DNA of 64,000 nucleotides from Aquilaria yunnanensis (lineage: Eukaryota > Streptophyta > Magnoliopsida > Malvales > Thymelaeaceae): assembly GCA_039654915.1 (NCBI GenBank), contig CM077600.1, positions 36,014,992 through 36,078,991 of the forward strand, written 5' to 3'. Below are positions 50,201-60,814 of this stretch, piece after piece. A program made the position numbers and the translations under genes. Below the pieces are notes generated by a model. That model had not been told where the DNA came from and searched no databases. It was given only the letters and a program-made list of their open reading frames with translations. The first letter of the stretch is position 1; every line of letters starts with the position of its first letter.

Positions 50201-50713
50201 ACCCCTCAGCCTCCAATTACTGTCCAGGTTCTGCAAATTATCATAGCAATGCTTGTAATGGACACATGGCAATACTTTGTGCACCGTTACATGCACCAAA
50301 ACAAGTTTTTGTACCGTCATATCCACTCGCAGCACCATAGATTGGTTGTTCCCTATGCAATTGGGGCCCTTTACAATCATCCACTTGAAGGTCTCCTGCT
50401 AGATACATTGGGTGGAGCCATTTCTTTCCTTGTCTCCGGAATGACCGCACGCACAGCAGTATTCTTCTTTTGCTTTGCTGTGGTTAAAACTGTGGATGAC
50501 CATTGTGGACTTTGGCTGCCTGGAAATGTCTTCCACATCTTCTTTCAGAACAATACTGCATACCATGACGTTCATCATCAACTTCAAGGCACAAAGTTCA
50601 ACTATTCTCAGCCATTCTTCTCGGTATGGGATAAACTTCTGGGAACTTACATGCCCTATGTTCTAATCAAGCGGCCTGAAGGCGGTTTTGAGGCAAGGCT
50701 AAAGAAAGACTAG
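47298..50713 (+). CDS. SBH1: Sphingoid base (sphinganine) C4-hydroxylase
   Basis: Two exons, 47298-47528 and 50171-50713, give 257 residues, the normal length of plant SBH proteins. ATG 47298 (MVFWEGYVSDEAMGTFAP) is the first ATG of the frame. Seen: an N-terminal hydrophobic segment (VVVYWLYAGFYQLL), then the three histidine boxes of the fatty-acid-hydroxylase superfamily, HRYMH (115-119), HSQHH (129-133) and HDVHH (209-213), plus HPLEG and DDHCG. Known function: di-iron, NADH/cytochrome b5-dependent hydroxylation of dihydrosphingosine at C4 in the ER membrane, producing phytosphingosine for ceramides. SBH1 and SBH2 cannot be told apart here. The 2.6-kb intron holds nothing identifiable. All catalytic histidines are present and the gene looks functional. 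Confidence 0.95.
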
Positions 50714-50967
50714 ACGCCAACTGCAGAATGCTTATCGCTCTGACCTCTCAGCAGATTCATTTTTCCATGAAAATTGTGATTATACGTCTTCATTGGCTAA
50801 GAATTGTTTGCGAGGCTAAAACTTCTAAGAAGTTCACCACTTCCCTTTAGTTTCCATTTCTCTCGACAGAAATTCATGCAGTTGATTATGATTTCTTTTG
50901 AAGCCAACAATATTTGATCTGTAAGTTTTTTTTTGTAGTTGCCTGCTATGTAGCATGTACATTTAGA

Positions 50968-51300
50968 GTCTATTCGTTTTAATTTAAGTCAATTGATTTA
51001 ATTTTACTTTTCAATTTTTTTTGTTTGAAACCAATTTAATTTAAAAGCTAATATTATGTAGATGTAATAATTCATTTAAAAGTAAATTTTTATGATGTTG
51101 TTAAATTTTTTTAAATAATTCTTTCTTAATGCCTTAAATTAAAAAAAATCATAAAAATTTAGTAAGATTATAAAAATAGTATTTTCAATGAATTATTACA
51201 GTTATATAATATTGATTTTTAATTAAAATTTGTTATGCTGAAAAAAGACGTAAGAATAAAAATAAACCATTTTGAAATCAATTGATTCAAGTTAAAACAA
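50968..51300. repeat. Palindromic MITE family, copy E
   Basis: Left end CTATTCGTTTTAATTTAAGT is mirrored by the right end (TTAAAACAAACT). The internal block TAATATTATGTAGATGTAAT is shared with copies A-D. GAGT occurs on both sides and could be a 4-bp target duplication. Confidence 0.7.
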
Positions 51301-51769
51301 ACTGAGTATTAGTTTTATTAAACTTAGATCATGAGGTTTTTTGGGCTATCATTTGATTTGTGCAGGGAGTGTAAATTTACCTGCAATGTGCAAATGTTAA
51401 CTTTTGAATTTGCTTTTTTCGCCTTAAGTGATTGCTCTCAATTTCCTTTGATTTGTTCTCTTTCCTAGTGTTTCTCTAGAGGGGAATCCTATTGTGACAT
51501 AACTGTCGCTGTTGCATCACCTTATCATGGTGCTTCTCCAAATGTATGCGATGAGAGGGGGTTCTTTGTCTCCTTTATCTCATTTTCATGATGAAGTAAT
51601 GCTTTGGGCCATAGTCTCAAATGGTGCAATGCACCACTTATCATGGCATATGATGCATAATTTTTCATAATTTTCTCATATCACTGCACGAGTTGTTGCA
51701 ATACATAGTAATATTTTGCATGATAATGTTATTTTATGTTTTTTTTTTCAATTTAACACTTGATACCAT

Positions 51770-52085
51770 GTGGTACACATGCAATATACTGTATACTGTG
51801 GGTTAATATTTTTTTTTTCATTTTACATCACATATATACATGTATAAAATGAGAAAAATATAATTAATACACTTATTTTAACATAAGTATTGATGTTATT
51901 TCATTTTTTTATCAAAACAAAAAATCTAATTGGTAAATGATGTTAACATGATTGAGATTTGAAAATTGTTAGTATAATTTTTTATTACATTTTAATTTAT
52001 GATGAAAATAATTTAAAAAAAATATAAAAATGTGCAAAAAATATATATTTAATGTTTTTCATCTTAAAATAACATTTAATATACT
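51770..52085 (+). repeat. Dispersed AT-rich repeat, copy 2
   Basis: Counterpart, in opposite orientation, of 14755-15070 (shared ATGTTAACATGATTG and AAAAATGTGCAAAAA). Ends not defined. Confidence 0.5.
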
Positions 52086-52567
52086 CCTTCTAACCCTAAA
52101 AGTATGGTGTTCATTGTGCGGTTTTATGAGGTTTAAGGTCAAACTCGCAATTGTATCATATAGTAAACGGTTTCACAATTTGGAAACTATAATCACACCG
52201 CTTTATATATAAATCTAAAAAAAAATGCACATGATAAATGAGGTTTGGTTACGGTTTTTTCACATTACAAATCAATCATACTAAATTCAAATAAATTAAT
52301 ACAAACACATAATATAGATAACAAAAATAAAAATACAATCCAATCCATAAATCAACATACATAGTAAATAAAAATTTCAAATAAGTCAAATTTATTATCC
52401 TAAATGCTTGCACACATAATAAACTCATTGTCTGCTGTCCATCATCAAAACATACAAATAAGAAATTCTTTGTCTACAGTATTTCGTTACCACAAACCTC
52501 CAAAGCAAAGACTCATTCATCAATGTCTATACAATAATGGCAAAAAATATCATTCACAGCCAAACAT

Positions 52568-52571
<4 letters not shown>

Positions 52572-52647
<76 letters not shown>
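52572..52647. repeat. (TA)n microsatellite
   Basis: About 38 uninterrupted TA units inside hAT element 1. Any frame through it is an artefact (alternating Tyr/Ile). Confidence 0.97.
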
Positions 52648-52650
<3 letters not shown>

Positions 52651-52856
52651 TCCTTACTTAAAAGAGAAAGACAATAAAAAAAAATTTGATTACCATTGAA
52701 AAAAATAATTAACATAGGTGTTTTCATTGAAAAATTTATGAGAATATGCTATGTATTGAATTGGGCCTTCCTTTATAAAATAATATTTGCTACAGATGCC
52801 TCCTTGAACTTTAATTTTGAGCTTAGGAAACAATAGCAAAGAGGAAAGGAATAAAA

Positions 52857-52873
52857 AAAGAGAGATAAAGAGA

Positions 52874-52904
<31 letters not shown>

Positions 52905-52905
52905 C
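52857..52905. repeat. (GA)n microsatellite
   Basis: A GAGAGA run broken by single substitutions, also inside hAT element 1. Confidence 0.85.
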
Positions 52906-53739
52906 GAGAATTAGGTATACAATTTACCATATTGGATTAAGCCTATTCTATCAGGTTAGTATAGTTTTTTAGCGGTTATAATATTTAAAAACCATAACCA
53001 CACCATACAGTATTTGGTTTTAAAATTTTTAAACCTGAACTGCAACTAAAATTGCATACCATTTAGTTTGATATAGAGAAGTTTATTTAGTTTTGGGAGT
53101 TAATCGAGTTTTATGCACACCCCTACCTAAAAGGATGCAACATATTATATTTTGAGTGATCCCAAAATTTAGTAAATTATTTTACCATGTTATCCTTTAA
53201 ATTATCATCTATTATTACTCCCTTTGTCCCGAACCTTTGCACAATTTGAGTTGGTTGATTCTTCTGTGTGCCCGGCGCATGTGTAAGTCACCTTTCCAAA
53301 GTTATCTCTTATGTACAACTTAGTCCCTAAAATTTAATTTTTGTCATATTTCTTTGATTCAGGAAATGGTCAAATTTCCAAAACTTTTCTCCTATTAGTA
53401 ATTAAATATTATCATTAGGAAATTTTCAGAATATCACCCAAGTTGCATAACAATTATAAGACCAATAGTTGATGTGAAAGGATAGTAAGATTGTGTAAAA
53501 TGTTGACAGATAAGCTACTAAAGATATTAACACTAATTGAAAATTACTTATGGATAAAATTTTTAACTAAGTCTGCTTCAAAGAGACAAGAGGAAGAAGA
53601 AATTATGAGGAATAGAATAATGAAGAACTCATAAACTATATTAATCAAATATGTTGAAAAGAAATCAAGAAATTGGAATATTCCTAAAATGGATAAATGG
53701 GATGGTTTATAAAAAATGGACTTTTGATTTTAGAATGAC

Positions 53740-55090
53740 AAACACGAAGGAAAAAAAAACAAACAATGTTTTCTAAAAAAAACAAATATGCCCTTCTAAA
53801 AGAACAAACATACCTTCTGAAAAAACAAATACCAGAAAACAAAAGAACAATAAGTTTACAGAAACAAGGTTATGTGTAAGAACAAATAGTGTCTTCTATA
53901 AGAGCAAACACTTAAGTAATAAAAAATAAACATGTAAAAGAAAGAACAAACAATGTCTTCTAAAAGAACAAATATACTCTTCTGAAAGAACAAATACCAG
54001 AAAATAAAAAAAAATAAGAAGTTTATAGAGACAGGGTCATGTATAAGAACAAATACTTAAGTAACAAAAAATAAACATGTAAAAGAAAGAACAAACAATG
54101 TCTTCTAAAAGAATAAACATGCACTTCTAAAAAAATAAACATACTCGTCTAAAAGAATAAACACAAAAAAATAAAAGAACAAGAAGTTTACAGAAATATG
54201 GTCATGTATAAGAACAAATAGTGCCTTTTATAAGAATAAACACTTAAGTAACAAAAAATAAACATGTAAAAAAAAGAACAAATAATGCCTTCTACAAGAA
54301 CAAACATGCTTTCTAAAAGAACAAACATACATTTCTAAAAGAACAAACACCAGAAGACAAAAGAATAAGAAGTTTACAGAAACAGGGTCATATATAAGAA
54401 CAAATAGTGCATTCTATAAGAACAAACACTTAAGCAACAAAAAATAAACATGTAAAAGAAAGAACAATGTCTTCTAAAAGAACAAACATGCCCTTATGAA
54501 AGAACAAACACCAGAAGAAAAAAGAACAAGAATTTTATAGAAACAGAGTCATGTATAAGAACAAACAATATCTTCTATAAGAACAAATACTTAAGTAACA
54601 AAAAATAAAAATGTAAAAGAAAGAACAAACAATGCTTTCTAAAAGAACAAACATGTCATTTTAAAAGAACAAACATACCATTCTGAAAGAATAAACACCA
54701 GAAAACAAAAGAACAATAAATTTACAAAAACAGGGTAATGTATAAGAACAAACAATGCTTTCTATAAAAACAAATATTTAAGTAATAAAAAATAAACATG
54801 TAAAAAAAAGAACAAACAATGCCTTCTAAAAGAAAAAATATGTAGACAAGAAAAAACAAGCATTGCCTTATAAAAGAACAAACAGGTCCGTAAGTATAAA
54901 TACCAAAACACAAAAGAAAAAGTAATTTATGCAATGCCTAAAAATGTAAAAGAATAAACATGTCATTCTAGAATAGCAACAAGGCTTTTAAAAGAACAGA
55001 AAACAAACACATTATAAAAGAAGACAAACAGTACCTCATCAAAAGAATAAATACTTAAGTAACAAAAAACAAACAATGTCTTCTAAAAGA
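53740..55090. repeat. Purine-rich minisatellite, period about 165-195 bp
   Basis: The anchor TTAAGTAACAAAAAATAAAC recurs near 53910, 54046, 54241, 54427, 54590, 54775 and 55050. Within each period, shorter AAGAACAAACATGCCTTCTA-like units repeat every 20-30 bp. Copies differ by substitutions and small deletions. No coding potential. Confidence 0.9.
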
Positions 55091-55977
55091 ACAAACATGA
55101 AGAGAAACAAGAACAATCAATGCATTCTCAAAGAATAAACAATACCTTTTAAAAAAACAAACATATCATTCTAAAAAAATAAGCACGAAGAAACAAAAGA
55201 ATAAATAGTAGAGAATAAAAAAATGGAAAACGGTAGACATATCACATAAAAGAACAAGAAGAAATAAGAATAATATAATAAATCTAAGTAAAAAAAGGTG
55301 AAAAAAAATATTTTAAGAAAATAACGAGTAAAACATGAAATAAAACAATAGACAAAACTTGAAATAATACTAAAATAAGAAAAATAAAAAGGGAAAACTG
55401 GAAAAAGATGAGAAAATAAAAATAAAGAAAATAAAAATGGAAAAGGTAAATAGACAAAAAAACTAAACAAATAAAAAAAATGAAGAAAAAAAATGAAAAT
55501 AAAGAAATAGAAGAATAAAAGAAGAACAAGAAAACAAAATTTAAAAAAAATGAAAACGGGGATCGTTGGTATTTGATCCATTGCTCAGCTTCTCTCAAAA
55601 TTAAAATATCAGCCATGCTACCCTACCAAATAGTTTGCCCTGAGGTTGCGGAAAAAGAAAAATCTATTATATTTCATGAGAGCATGATTGTTTACTTTTC
55701 TAAGAAATGGGGTTAAAATGACAATTATTATACTTTTCAAGGATGGCGCACGATATATGCCCGGTCTACAGAAAATTTACTCATTTGGGTTAGCGCGCCG
55801 ACCAAGAAAAATTTTCTCTTCTTTCCGGTTCTATCCTTCCCCTATTCGCCGCCACTTCCCACCGCCATCGCTTCCTTGACCTCCACTGCTTTCCCATCGT
55901 CGTCCCTTCCCTGACCCTTGTCAGCGTCGTCGTCTTCCCATCCCGCCACTCATTGCCTTAGTCGAGCGCCTCGTCCT

Positions 55978-56095
55978 CGGTCGATCGCCTCATCAATTGC
56001 CCGGTTGATCACTTCGTCCTCCGTTGTCGATTACCCCGTTGATCGCCTCATCCTCTGTTGTCGATTGCCCCATCATCAGCCTCGATTAGCATCAC
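55978..56095. repeat. GC-rich imperfect repeats in the mariner-like element
   Basis: TGATCGCCTCATCCTC/GTTGTCGATTGCCCC-like units recur about three times. The surrounding block encodes only Ser/Pro/Leu/Ile low-complexity frames. Confidence 0.6.
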
Positions 56096-56354
56096 TCCCT
56101 GTTCTCATCCCGCTGCTAATCACCTCCGTCCCACCGCTCCTCGCCTTCGCCCGCTGCTCTTCGCTTCCGCCTATCGGGATGAGAAGCACTGCCAAAGGCT
56201 TTGGCATGTTCATCCAATTCAATTTTGCGGAGATGGAAATAAAGGCATAATTATCTTTTAGATGAATAAAACTTAAAAAATGAAATGATGTAAAATTTTG
56301 GGATTACTAAAAAAAGAAAGATAGTACAAAAGATATAGAACGAAAAGAGTAATA

Positions 56355-56478
56355 CTTTTCATCTTCTTTGGTTTACGTGTAGAATGTGAAGTGTAAATAT
56401 GAAAATAACATACAAACTGTTTCTTCATCCTTAATTTTCGTGTCAACCCAAAGTTTTCATATAAAATGGATGAAGGAG
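56355..56478. repeat. Small Stowaway-like MITE
   Basis: 124 bp. Left CTTTTCATCTTCTTTGG and reverse complement of right CTCCTTCATCCATTTTA are similar. TA on both sides (56353-56354, 56479-56480). It abuts the mariner-like element. Confidence 0.55.
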
Positions 56479-56855
56479 TATTATTTGCAAAACCAGTATG
56501 GTCTACAGTGAGGTATATTAAGCAATATACCTGTAATTTACATGGTATGGTATATCTTCGACATATGTAAACCTCTAGGTACGGGGTTTGTTACCTCGCA
56601 GCAGTTTCACGAAAAAAGAAGAAAAGGAAAAGAACAGATTTATATGATTGATTTGCTTGCAATTGCCACCACTGTCACTGATATTCAGCGACATTTCCAA
56701 TAATTAACGAATGAACAGCAATAGATCCTGTTAACCAGACAAAATCACAAACAAAACGGTGAAAAGTAATGTGAACCAACAGGGCTCAAGCGTAAGCATC
56801 GGCCAACCAGTGCCAGCCATAAGCTGATTTCAAGTGATACGGAAACGGAAACCAA

Positions 56856-58588
56856 TCACCAATAATCTTTACAGGAGCAGGAGCCATCCGTAAATCTGTG
56901 GAATCTAATACGATCCCTCACAATAATTTCACGATTGTAGAGCTTAGATATAAGCTTAAACACAAGGTGGCAATCTCTACATATTCGTAGATTTTTTATC
57001 ACTTGAATTGTAGTTCCGTTAGTGGTGCTAATCAAGCCAAAGGCAACAGCCAACTTCTCGCTATGATAACAAAGTTGATTTTCCTTCTCCTCTTCTCCTA
57101 TGTCGTGTAATACGAAGCCAGTATCAGCTACATATCCAAAGTCCCTAATCCTGGACCTAATCTCATCCAGTTTTGAGTAAATATCTCTCCATTTCACATT
57201 GCTCTTATCGCCAGTGAAGAATTGGTGAATCACGCCACCAACCTCAATGCAGCTAAATGCGGGCACCTTCTTAACGTCTCTTTTTCTCATGGCATCCCTG
57301 ACCCTTCCCACATCACTCCATCTCTCATTTGATGCATAAATATTAGATAACGAAACATAATCACCACACGTATTAGCACCCATCTCCAACAGCTTCCGTG
57401 AAGCAATCTCTGCCATCTCCACATTCTTATAAATCTGGCATGCACCAAGAAGGCTCTCCCACAGCACCACATCAGGCAACATCGGCACAGAATTGATAAT
57501 ATCATATGCCTCCTTGAGCCGCCCAGCTCGACCCAATAGATCAACCACAGTTCCAAAATGTTTAATGTCACGTGAAATGGAGTGCTTTCCCATGGAATTA
57601 AACAACCTCAATCCATCTTCCACAATCCTGCATGGTTACAAGCACATAGCACTGCGAGGTAAGAAACAGCATCAGGGTTCACACCAGAGTTCCCCATTTT
57701 CTCAAAAAGCTCGAGCGCTTTAAGGCCATCACCATTCATTGCAAATCCCATTATCATGGCATTCCACGTAACGGGACTCCTTTTACAGACCATATTATCA
57801 AAAACCAGATACGCCTTCTCCACAAAACCACATTTTGCATACATATCAATAACTGCATTGCAAACTATGACATTAGAGTCCAGCGTCTGATTTACTATAT
57901 ACCCATGAATCCTTTCCCCTTCCCTATAAGCACCCAAATGTGAGCAGGCAGAAAGAGCCCCAAGGACAGTAACCTCGTTAGGCTTCAACCCCTCAGTTTC
58001 CATTCTATCGAATAGTGCAATTGCTTCAGTCGCTCGGTTCCCCTGGGACAACCCCATAATCAAGGCATTCCAAGACGCAATATCTCTTTTAGACATATCA
58101 TCAAACACCTTCCTCGCACTATCAAGATCATTCATTTTGGCGTAGACATCTAGCAGAGTAGTCCCCAGAAAGGCATCGGCCATGAACCCATGTCTAAGAA
58201 TGTCGCAGTGCAGCTGGAGAGTTTCAGGGCGGGCCAAAAGGCGAGTACAGGCCTTCAAGGTAAAGGAGCAAGTAAGCGCGTCGACCCTGTGGGAGCCGCA
58301 TTTCATGGTTCTGTACCAAGCGAGGGCGACGGATGGATGACGGCTCAAGGAGAGGCCACGGATGATGGCGTTGAAGTCGTTGGTGGAAGGGAGGAGGAGG
58401 TGGCGGAAGGCGGCGGTGGCGAAGGAGAGGGAGCCGGCGGGGGAGATGGCGCAGAGCTCGAGGAGCTTGGAGCGGTAGAGGGTGGATTGGAAGGTGCCGG
58501 TAGTGAGGAGGTAGGCTTGAAGCTGCTTCATGTGGGAAAGAGTGACGCATCTCTGAACCAAGGACTCGACGTAGCTGCCCATTCCCAT
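56856..58588 (-). CDS. PLS-class DYW pentatricopeptide repeat protein, one frameshift
   Basis: On the minus strand ATG 58588 (MGMGSYVESLVQ) opens an intronless frame. The frame shifts near 57621-57626 and then runs to TAA-type termination at 56856, about 577 residues if joined. Seen: PPR repeats (VYAKMNDLDSARKVFDDM; ASWNALIMGLSQGNRATEA; DMYAKCGFVEKAYLVFDNM; TWNAMIMGFAMNGDGLKAL), E motifs (YVSLSNIYASNERW), and a DYW deaminase domain with HSEKLAVAFG (HxE), CRDCH (zinc cysteines) and the terminal triplet D-Y-W. Family knowledge: such proteins bind organellar transcripts and specify C-to-U editing. The break falls in CNHAGL-EDGL, where one base appears missing, so this is either a recent pseudogene or a sequence error. 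Targeting sequence not evident. Confidence 0.88.
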
Positions 58589-58642
58589 TCCATTGGCATT
58601 TGGGATGGATTCTGCTTCTTGTGGAATGCACACTAAACAGCT

Positions 58643-59289
58643 CTCTTATATTACAGGGACTGGATCGGACGGGACGGGACAACCACCCTCACTGCCTATC
58701 AAATGCCCATCAAGGTAAAGGAAATGTGCAAATTGCCCCTGCTGTTTGTCAGAAAGGGCAATTTTGCCACTATCATTTTTTTATAAAATTGTTTGCCATT
58801 GATATTATTTTGTGGCAGCATATTTTACCACTAAAGTTATAAATAAGAGTGAAATACCACTAAATGTCTAACTCTAGGAATATTTTCTCCAAAATAGCAA
58901 CTAACAAGTTAGCAAAAATTTAGACCTTGAAAAATTTCTCCTTAACTCTCAGCTACCATAACCTTATTAGTCTATTATTTGAACTCATTTCCTTACCGAA
59001 TCCCATTAATGCTTTCTAATGACACACCATTTATCGTAATCTCAATGAGCAATTGATTAAGTCTTCTTTAATGGTAAGTAATAATATCTAAGGATTAAGT
59101 AATAGCAACATTTAAACATTATAACAGTTAGATTGTTAACAAAATAGAAGAGGGAGTAGACTCACAATTAAGTGTCTTTTCTCCTTTGGTTTGGAACACT
59201 GTTGGATAGTAACATCGCATATCAGTAACCTAGATCGACGTGGTGAAGTAGCAATTATTCATAACTAGTTGTTTGTCAATAATGGTGTT
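58643..59289. other. Upstream of the PPR gene: promoter region and intergenic
   Basis: Must contain the PPR promoter on the minus strand. No TATA box stands out and nothing else is recognised. Confidence 0.5.
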
Positions 59290-59628
59290 CACAGGTTGGG
59301 GGTAAATTACACGTGTTAACCCCAATCTTTTAATTTTGTTTCAATTCTAACTACAACCTGTAATTTATTTATTGCGCATTCTGAACATAGTTAAAACGTT
59401 TCATTTTAGACCTTTTTTTTTTTGTTGTGGAATCCATTTTCTTATATGGAAAATGACACGTCAGTGTAGTATTATAGGGGAAAAGGCACTTTCTAATCCC
59501 TAAAAGCTTTGCCTTTGTCATAATGACCTCAAAACTTTTCTATCTTACTATCCAACCACCTTCTTCAACCTTTTGCCCCCATTTCGACCTGCCCCTCCTC
59601 TCCGTCACTGCCACCCTTCTTCGTCCAT

Positions 59629-59657
59629 CCCCCCCCCCCCCCCCCCCCCCCCCCCCC
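59629..59657. repeat. Poly-C tract, 29 bases
   Basis: Uninterrupted C run in MULE-2. It gives a false polyproline frame on the plus strand and polyglycine on the minus strand. Confidence 0.98.
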
Positions 59658-60359
59658 GCGCTATCACTGCCACCCTTCTCCATGTTTGGCCGAACTCAGA
59701 GGACATAAAAGCGACCAAACTAACAAGGAGCTTAAATATTCTTTGTGGAATTTCATCGAGCAGTTGGTTTGCGGCACAAAATGCCTCCTTCACATACACA
59801 AACTAGCGAAATTGACTAGGTTTCAACAAATCAGCCATGGTTTCTCCCTTTCTCATCAATGATTAGCGAAATGGGTTGAGTTTCGATGAATCCGTCTTCC
59901 CCAAATCCGTCTCTCTGCCATCAATGAGCTCGCCCGATTGTTCTGGTACGTTCTTTGGTCCGACAAGCTACAATTTCGTTATTGGACTTATGAATCTGCT
60001 GTTCGATTACTTTGGTTGCAGTTGCTGAGCTAGCAGCATAGCTGAGTAGCTGCGGTTGTGCGGGAAGCATGGCAGCAGTTGAGGAGCGCAGCGGCAGCCA
60101 TGGAATAGGTACGAATTCACCGCAGGCCGCCCACTTCGGGCAGGGAGCAAGCGGGAATCGAAGGTAGAGGAGCTCTCAATCGGGCCTCGATTCGGACGGC
60201 AAATTGCGGGCGAAGGGAGGCTGATGAAATTACAACAGAGGATGGAATCAAACAAAATTGCGATGGACGATGGCAAATCGTAGATGGAATCGTGACGGAG
60301 GACGGAATCACAAGCGAAATTGCAACGGAGGATGGAATCGCAGAAGAAATCGCAGGCGG

Positions 60360-60412
60360 AGGGAGGTGGATGGAGGATGGAGGATGGAGGATGGAGGATG
60401 GAGGATGGGGGT
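60360..60412. repeat. GGATGGA minisatellite in MULE-2
   Basis: Six or so 7-bp units (GAGGATG) in tandem. It generates the low-complexity frames around 60007-60568. Confidence 0.85.
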
Positions 60413-60814
60413 GGCTGGGGATGGAGGATAGCGAAAGCCAATTCACAAAAAGAATTTTTACAAGGGAGGCTGATTCATAGGAGGGAGGACCAATTCATCA
60501 ACTTCACCGTGGAGATTAGGCCGGAAAGGGAGGAGAGGTGGGAGAGTGCTGGCCGGAGAAAGTTATGAGATTTTTTTAGCAAAGGAAATTTTTACTGAGA
60601 TTAAAATAAGTATTTTCTCCTATAATAATATGCTAATATGGCTTTTTCGGTTTGAATTAATGACTTTTGTTACAAAATGTTCAAAATAAAACATTTTAAT
60701 CATGTTAGGGAGGTGCAATGAACAAATTACAATTGGGGTTAGAAGTAAAATAAAATTAAAAGATTGGGGTTAACACGTGTAGTTTACCCCACAGGTTGGG
60801 AATGCTAAAGTTGA

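Larger units (their letters stand above)
50714..52102. other. 3' flank of SBH: UTR, MITE copy E and dispersed repeat
   Basis: About 250 bp of likely 3' UTR, then MITE copy E, then AT-rich sequence holding dispersed-repeat copy 2. No gene. Confidence 0.6.
52103..53125. mobile_element. hAT-like non-autonomous element 1
   Basis: 1,023 bp. Perfect 8-bp direct repeats CCTAAAAG at 52095-52102 and 53126-53133. Ends TATGGTGTTCAT and (reverse complement of right end) TAGGGGTGTGCAT are related short inverted repeats of hAT type. No transposase. The interior contains a long TA microsatellite and a GA run. Confidence 0.8.
53218..56349. mobile_element. Mariner-like (Tc1/mariner) non-autonomous element carrying a minisatellite
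   Basis: Left end CTCCCTTTGTCCCGAACC and the reverse complement of the right end CTCTTTTCGTTCTATATC form a degenerate 25-bp terminal inverted repeat of the CTCCCTCCGTCCC type. Both ends are bordered by TA (53216-53217 and 56350-56351), the mariner target. 3,132 bp. The interior is about 1.3 kb of tandem repeats (53740-55090), an A-rich stretch, and a GC-rich block (55780-56200). No transposase frame with DDE/D residues seen. Confidence 0.65.
59299..60789. mobile_element. Mutator-like non-autonomous element 2 (MULE-2)
   Basis: 1,491 bp. Inverted ends of about 110 bp: both sides read GGGTAAAYTACACGTG then TTAACCCCAATCTTTTAATT going inward. 9-bp target duplication CACAGGTTG at 59290-59298 and 60790-60798. 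The core (59560-60560) is GC-rich, with a 29-base C run and GGATGGA repeats, and looks captured. No transposase and no recognisable domain. Confidence 0.9.

Noticed and set aside
52404..52661. 85-codon plus-strand frame
   Set aside because: Its C-terminal half is the TA microsatellite read as alternating I/Y.
53740..55090. CRISPR-like array of regularly spaced repeats
   Set aside because: Plant nuclear DNA; units are contiguous diverged minisatellite copies without unique spacers, leader or cas genes.
55171..55616. Phe-rich minus-strand frames of 110-136 codons
   Set aside because: They are translations of an A-rich stretch; composition is only F/Y/S/L/I and no membrane-protein family is recognisable.
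58588..58633. Longer PPR start
   Set aside because: It would begin with GTG; the first ATG of the frame is 58588.
59523..60568. Proline- or glycine-rich frames and other frames in the MULE-2 core
   Set aside because: Generated by the poly-C tract and the GGATGGA repeats.
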